Shown here one piece after another: positions 59,625-64,000 of a stretch of 64,000 bases of DNA. Within the stretch, counting starts at the first letter, position 1, and each line of letters starts with the position of its first letter. Origin of the DNA: Panorpa germanica. Lineage: Eukaryota > Arthropoda > Insecta > Mecoptera > Panorpidae. The notes beneath the pieces are model-generated. The model ran no database searches. It was given only the letters and a program-made list of their open reading frames with translations, and was not told where the DNA came from. Location: contig OY783209.1 of the NCBI GenBank assembly GCA_963678705.1, positions 682,001 to 746,000 on the forward strand, given 5' to 3'. The position numbers and the translations under genes were made by a program.

Positions 59625-60163
59625 AATTTTAAAACATGTAAAGAAGAATTGCAAAATTTAAATTGGGAAACGAAGAGAAAGGCAACAGATACTGGGAAAA
59701 TAGAGAGTACGGAATGTGCTGGGTGTGCGGGAGAAAAATAGAAACGTTGGAGCACATTAAGTATTCATCAAGATTGAGCTGGTATTAAAAGGAGGCAGTG
59801 AAGGGAAGTGGTGGATGGCGGAGATAGAGAGAAGGAGCGAAGAAACCGAAGAAGGGGCAGAATAGAAACAGTTATACTTAAGTTCAGAAAATAGAGGATT
59901 TGCGGAGAAGAGATAAGGAAGAGGTGGATAGCGGAGATAGAGCAAAGGGAAATAGTAAAGGGAGAAAAACAATGAGGAGTAGGGAGTAAGAAAATAGAGG
60001 AACACGAATACAAAAATCAAACATTGCTGTAGGAATTATTAAAAATGTTAGAATAGTTTTAAGTTTAGGTTGGCAATGAGATGTAATTACATGATTTAAT
60101 ATTGACAGAATGTAAAATCTTACGACACACACATTAAATAAATAAATAAATAATAAAAAAAAC
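59625..60163 (+). mobile_element. LINE lineage D fragment 6, with 3' tail
   Basis: Reads RRIAKFKLGNEEKGNRYWEN, then MCWVCGRKIETLEHIK with a C-x2-C-x7-H knuckle, and after a frame change GGSEGKWWMAEIERRSEETE. It ends in AAATAAATAAATAATAAAAA, a typical LINE tail. Upstream ORF2 domains are absent, so it is 5'-truncated. Antisense frames at 59757-60132 are shadows of its purine-rich end. Confidence 0.85.
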
Positions 60164-60737
60164 TAATAGTTTAAATTTAGTGGCCCCAATTTAAATTTTC
60201 GCAGAGCTCCACGAAGTTCTGAAGAACAACATGAGAAACGCATCAAAGTTTACGATTTTCTTTAAGCTGTCTCACGGAATCAGTTAATATGGGTTGTTGC
60301 ACCCGTAATCTCTTTTTAATTATTGTTAATAATTTCCAAGTGATATAATTCTATTCGCAACTCTAATTGGTTTGTTTAATGCGCATCTAATAACAGGTTT
60401 AGACAGGTTTTAACATAAATCACATAAGCAGGTAAACTCTGTTATTTTCTCGATTTATTATATAGATTATTTTTGTTGTAAAGTCTAAATAGATAGTTTG
60501 TTTCGCTAGTTTACTGCATTTTCACACTTTGACATTTACTTGACGTAAGCGTCGGTTTAAAAATCGTTCGGTTTATGTAGCCTTTACTCGTATGTAATTA
60601 GCAAATCAAATAAAATTAATATATTATTATTTCAGTAATAAAATGAACGTAAATGAATGTTTTATATATCCTTGTCAGTATAGAAGATGCCATAGTTAGG
60701 CTAATCTCATGACAACCTCATTAGGGCCGTATATAAT
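60164..60737. other. No gene seen
   Basis: AT-rich spacer. Confidence 0.4.
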
Positions 60738-61000
60738 ACAGGGTGCGGCAGCATAACTTCCTTTTTTCAAAACATAATAAAGCCCATTGTATGAATTAGA
60801 AATTTGTTATTTATTTTTTATAATATAGACACATAGATGAAGTTTTGTTTTAATTAGTTTTGAAGATCAAATAAGGGAGGTGATGTCCCCCATTCACCAA
60901 ACACTAGAAAACCCAATAGAAAAAAATCACAATTGAAGTCACGGGGCTTCGGGGGTTGAATCGGATCCTCGTATATCTCAAGCAATATTTGTATTCGGGC
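60738..61000 (-). mobile_element. Mariner-like transposon remnant (transposase C-terminal end)
   Basis: Begins at a TA followed by CAGGGTGCGGCAGCATAACT, which looks like a mariner-type terminal repeat. On the minus strand a frame reads PPKPRDFNCDFFLLGFLVFG, a degraded form of the transposase phrase PRSPDLTP-DFFLWGYLK that includes the third catalytic Asp. No rest of the transposase could be read. Confidence 0.5.
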
Positions 61001-62146
61001 TAAGGAAGCAAAATACTAGACTTGTTTTGGTAGCAACTGATGACATGATAAATTGTTTCAAATTTGAACATTTGACAGTTAACGATTTGTCAAAAATGAC
61101 ACAGAACTTAATGGGTATATGGGTAAACACAATAAAAATGATTTCCAATTAACTCCGCAATAAAAAATCCATAAAACATTTGCTTGTTTTTGTGACAATA
61201 ATAATTTCTATAATTATGTGAAATTAAACCTGATGATTACATCTGAACCCGATCTTTTTATGTTTATCCATTAAAGCACCGCCTATGTGTATGACATGAT
61301 ATCCGCAAGCGTCATGCAACCAACCAACCAGAAAAAACTATAACTCTAATTGCGATTATTAATCTGACGCATTAATTAAACTGTTATAACATTTATAAGA
61401 GTCAATGCACAAAGTCTCGGTGTATGGTACACAGGACTTGATGTAAACGCAATATGTAATATACCTTGGTTTGGTATAGAGATTGACAACCTTTTTACCT
61501 TATTTCGTACGCTTATTCCTACCCATGTAACTATATGAACACACCAATAATGTTCAAGAAGTTCTTAGGTTCTCTATCTCTGGTTTTGTTCTTTATAATG
61601 TTCATTTCTAAGTTAGCGTGCGCATTAGCTGCTTTATTTAATTCACCGCACAGCATGTTGGGTAAAATGACACGCACCACGTTTTGCAATTTATGATCCC
61701 AACCCGAACATCTCTTAACTTTTTGTAGAATTCATAAATTTGAATGTTTAACATAATTTATTTGATTTAATTAAACTCGTTGTTAATTAATAAGTAAAAA
61801 CAATTGAAACAATTAACCAGGTGTCGGTATTTTACTCCCAATTAGTATCTACACTGCACTTGCAATGTGTGTAGGAATTCTGTACTTCTAATTCAATTGT
61901 TTTGATACAAATAATTCTACAAGTTTTTATTTTTATTTATGTTCGCATTGTTTGTGATATTCATGCGACGGAAAATGAAGTGCGTGATACTTAATGTTTT
62001 TTATTGTTTTTACTGAGGTACTTGTGAACAGTGCTGGATTGGTGTTAGGAACTGCTCATCCGTAGTTAGTTTTTCTTATATTTTCGATGATGAGTTCTAT
62101 CTCATCCTAATTTGTTGAGAGTTTTTGTGATATCATGCCTTCATAT
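61001..62146. other. No gene seen
   Basis: AT-rich unassigned sequence. Confidence 0.4.
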
Positions 62147-62260
62147 ACGAGGGTAATTTGATAATTCAGCGATTGGGCCACAGCACAATTTATTTTATAT
62201 TGCTTATTTGAGATTGATTCACACTTGTTCCACATTTGTTTATTTTTTTTAAAGTTATTA
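62147..62260 (-). mobile_element. Mariner 3'-end fragment
   Basis: ACGAGGGTAATTTGATAATT is a mariner terminal repeat word. On the minus strand MWNKCESIS just upstream resembles the last coding block of mariner transposase (RWNKCIE-). The rest is missing. Confidence 0.55.
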
Positions 62261-62614
62261 AAACTTAAATTATTTATAATATTTAAAAAGAATTTATTTA
62301 TCAATATTCGTCAATTGAAAAATATGTTTTTATTGATGAATTACCATTCATTAAAATATGTTGAACACAAATATGTTTTTAAATATTTTACGTACAAAAA
62401 TATAAATATTATTCCGTTATGGTCTAGAAATCAATTGATTAGACAGCATTAGACTCATTTGATTAAAATGTGTTGACAACAATTGTGTTGAACCACTTAT
62501 CAAAAACAACAATTGTGGGTTTTATTTGCTTAAACATTGTTGATCAATTGTTTTCAAGTTTAAAGTCTTTTATTCGTAAAGAGGTAAATAAATATATTTC
62601 AAAGAATGTATGTA
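62261..62614. other. Spacer between two mariner ends
   Basis: Very AT-rich; contains ACAATTGTG-type short inverted words at 62480-62520. No gene seen. Confidence 0.4.
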
Positions 62615-62960
62615 AACGAGGGTAGTTTGATAATTCAGTGGCTTTTTTTATCAACATAGACTAGCGTTAAATTTTAAAAATTAAATGTTTTTATTTCTTC
62701 CGAATAATAGGTTTTCTCAAGGCCCTCAAAATAGACGTTTGTTTCAGTGATTTCAGTGATGACCTCTTTGTTAGACCCAAATATCTTATCACTCAGCCAT
62801 TTCTTCAGGTTTGGAAATAAGAAATAGTCGCAGGTGGCTAAATCTGAAGAATATATAGCTGGATGGGGTCGCAGTTCGTAGCCCAATTTATGAATATTTG
62901 CCATAGTGACTACACATTCAATCACAATCACGGCACCCAGTGCGGGAACAGCTGTTTTTG
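62615..62960 (-). mobile_element. Mariner transposon, 3' part with terminal repeat
   Basis: Minus-strand frame 62931-62674 (85 residues) reads ANIHKLGYELRPHPAIYSSD, then LATCDYFLFPNLKKWLSDKI and AYFEGLEKTYY-like sequence (as read, NVYFEGLEKTYYSEEIK). This is the mariner transposase C-terminal third, and CDYFLFPNL carries the last Asp of the DDE/D triad. The terminal repeat word ACGAGGGTAGTTTGATAATT follows at 62616-62635. The N-terminal two thirds and the other end are missing. Confidence 0.9.
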
Positions 62961-63879
62961 ATGGCTATAAAACACATATTGAATGATGATTGATTGATTG
63001 ATGATACAAAAATGATTTTAATACAACCCCACTCCCCCTTCGGCTGCCAATTTGTAAGATTGAAAGACCCCCGGATCATAGTTATATTTTCTAGGTTTAG
63101 TTGTTATCAAGTTAAAATGATTATGTACATACATAATCATAAACTTATTAGACAGCGATGTAACTCACATATATAAGACCAAGAGACTACAAAACCTGAG
63201 AAGGAGGAACATTATATGATACGACCCATCATCACAAATAGGCTGTCTTCACTTAAATGAAATAAATAAAAAAATGTAAGATTGAAAAAAACTAACAAAA
63301 GTTACGGCAACTGTGACAGACCTTCATAGGTGCAGTAATTATAATTATTGCACATAATTAAAATGAGTCATCGTTCATCTCGGTCCGCTTCACATGTCAA
63401 GGACGCATTGCACTAATTGCACGTAAGATTTACAGATTCTGTTTTTAATTAATATTGCTCCTTTGGATTTCAGTATTCTTAATTAGTGCGTTAACTAATT
63501 CGCACTGCATTTGTTTGATACCTGTGACTTCGTCCGATCGTTAGAATAAACTGCGTTTAGCTAGAATGTCTTTGGTATTCTTATTTAAATGCCAATATAC
63601 ATATTCATAATGTATGCATGCAGTTGGTTTTCGTTGCATACGGTTTACTCGTTTATTTTTCTTTCTCTGTTTTCTGTTACTTCTTTACGTGTACAGCGCA
63701 CACTGCTCTCTGCACACGCCTCTGATCGTGATGAAACACACAATAACATATTGAAAATCAACGATCATTTGTGTTGTATGCAATATTGCAGAATATGTAG
63801 TCCAGTCAACTTATGATATCACTTCGATTAGGTACGACTTTTATAAGAGATCATGTTTAATATTGTAACATTAAACGAG
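62961..63879. other. No supported gene
   Basis: Short frames at 62994 and 63589 lack domains. Confidence 0.4.
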
Positions 63880-64000
63880 AAAAGGAGACAAGGAACATAA
63901 GAATCGCAAAATTTAGATTGGAAAACGAAGAGAAAGGCAGCAGATATTGGGAAAATAGAGAGAACGGATGTGCAAGGTGTGCTGGAGAGGGAGATAGAAA
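63880..64000 (+). mobile_element. LINE lineage D fragment 7, cut by the window edge
   Basis: Reads IRIAKFRLENEEKGSRYWEN then RENGCARCAGEGDR, matching fragment 6 at 59636. It continues past position 64000, so its 3' end is not visible. Confidence 0.8.

Noticed and set aside
59757-60132. Three overlapping minus-strand frames rich in Ser, Leu and Phe
   Set aside because: They are the antisense shadow of the purine-rich 3' end of a LINE fragment.
1-64000. LTR retrotransposon, Polinton or viral fossil
   Set aside because: I saw no paired long terminal repeats and no recognisable gag, integrase, protease, capsid or envelope sequence; every reverse-transcriptase-related fragment has non-LTR (LINE) features.
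1-64000. CRISPR array or bacterial gene cluster
   Set aside because: The tandem repeats found have no unique spacers of regular length, and gene structure (intron, AATAAA signals) is eukaryotic.

Overview
The window looks like gene-poor, AT-rich insect nuclear DNA. The support is spliced coding sequence, fragments of Jockey-type LINEs and mariner transposons, tRNA-headed SINEs and many short inverted-repeat elements. I cannot fix the order from the sequence alone. I recognise no rRNA gene, functional tRNA gene, CRISPR array, bacterial operon or LTR/viral fossil.

Two host genes are supported. At 44876-47545 (+) a two-exon gene encodes a 488-residue protein made of two SIAH-like halves. Each half has RING, SIAH-type zinc finger and a short substrate-binding-like region. 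The first RING keeps six ligands in exact SIAH spacing but lacks the last C-x2-C pair; the second keeps all eight. This is the best candidate for something unusual in the window. At 30410-30841 (+) a single open frame encodes an unrecognised 143-residue cysteine-containing protein with a signal peptide and a hydrophobic C-terminus, which suggests a small GPI-anchored surface protein.

The rest is mostly repeats. At least seven 3' fragments of one LINE lineage lie at 36.9, 37.6, 49.0, 55.8, 57.1, 59.6 and 63.9 kb, the last running off the right edge; several keep a short 3' stem-loop. Other LINE fragments lie at 14.8, 22.3, 31.3, 41.1 and 51.5 kb. SINE-like sequences with Pol III boxes lie at 2.7, 26.1 and 37.9 kb. 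Mariner remnants lie at 60.7 and 62.1-63.0 kb. Short elements include one with a clean 8-bp target duplication (5.55 kb), one with TA duplications (26.2 kb), a foldback with perfect 81-bp arms (58.4 kb), and several interspersed families with two to four copies each. A tandem array at 20.37-20.78 kb has a two-monomer (about 173 bp) higher-order period. A pyrimidine-rich array lies at 7.44-7.83 kb.

By region: 1-30 kb is repeats and unassigned DNA; 30.4-31.0 kb is the small secreted gene; 31-44 kb is repeats; 44.8-47.8 kb is the double-SIAH gene; 48-64 kb is repeats dominated by the LINE lineage. The two genes show no sign of acting together.
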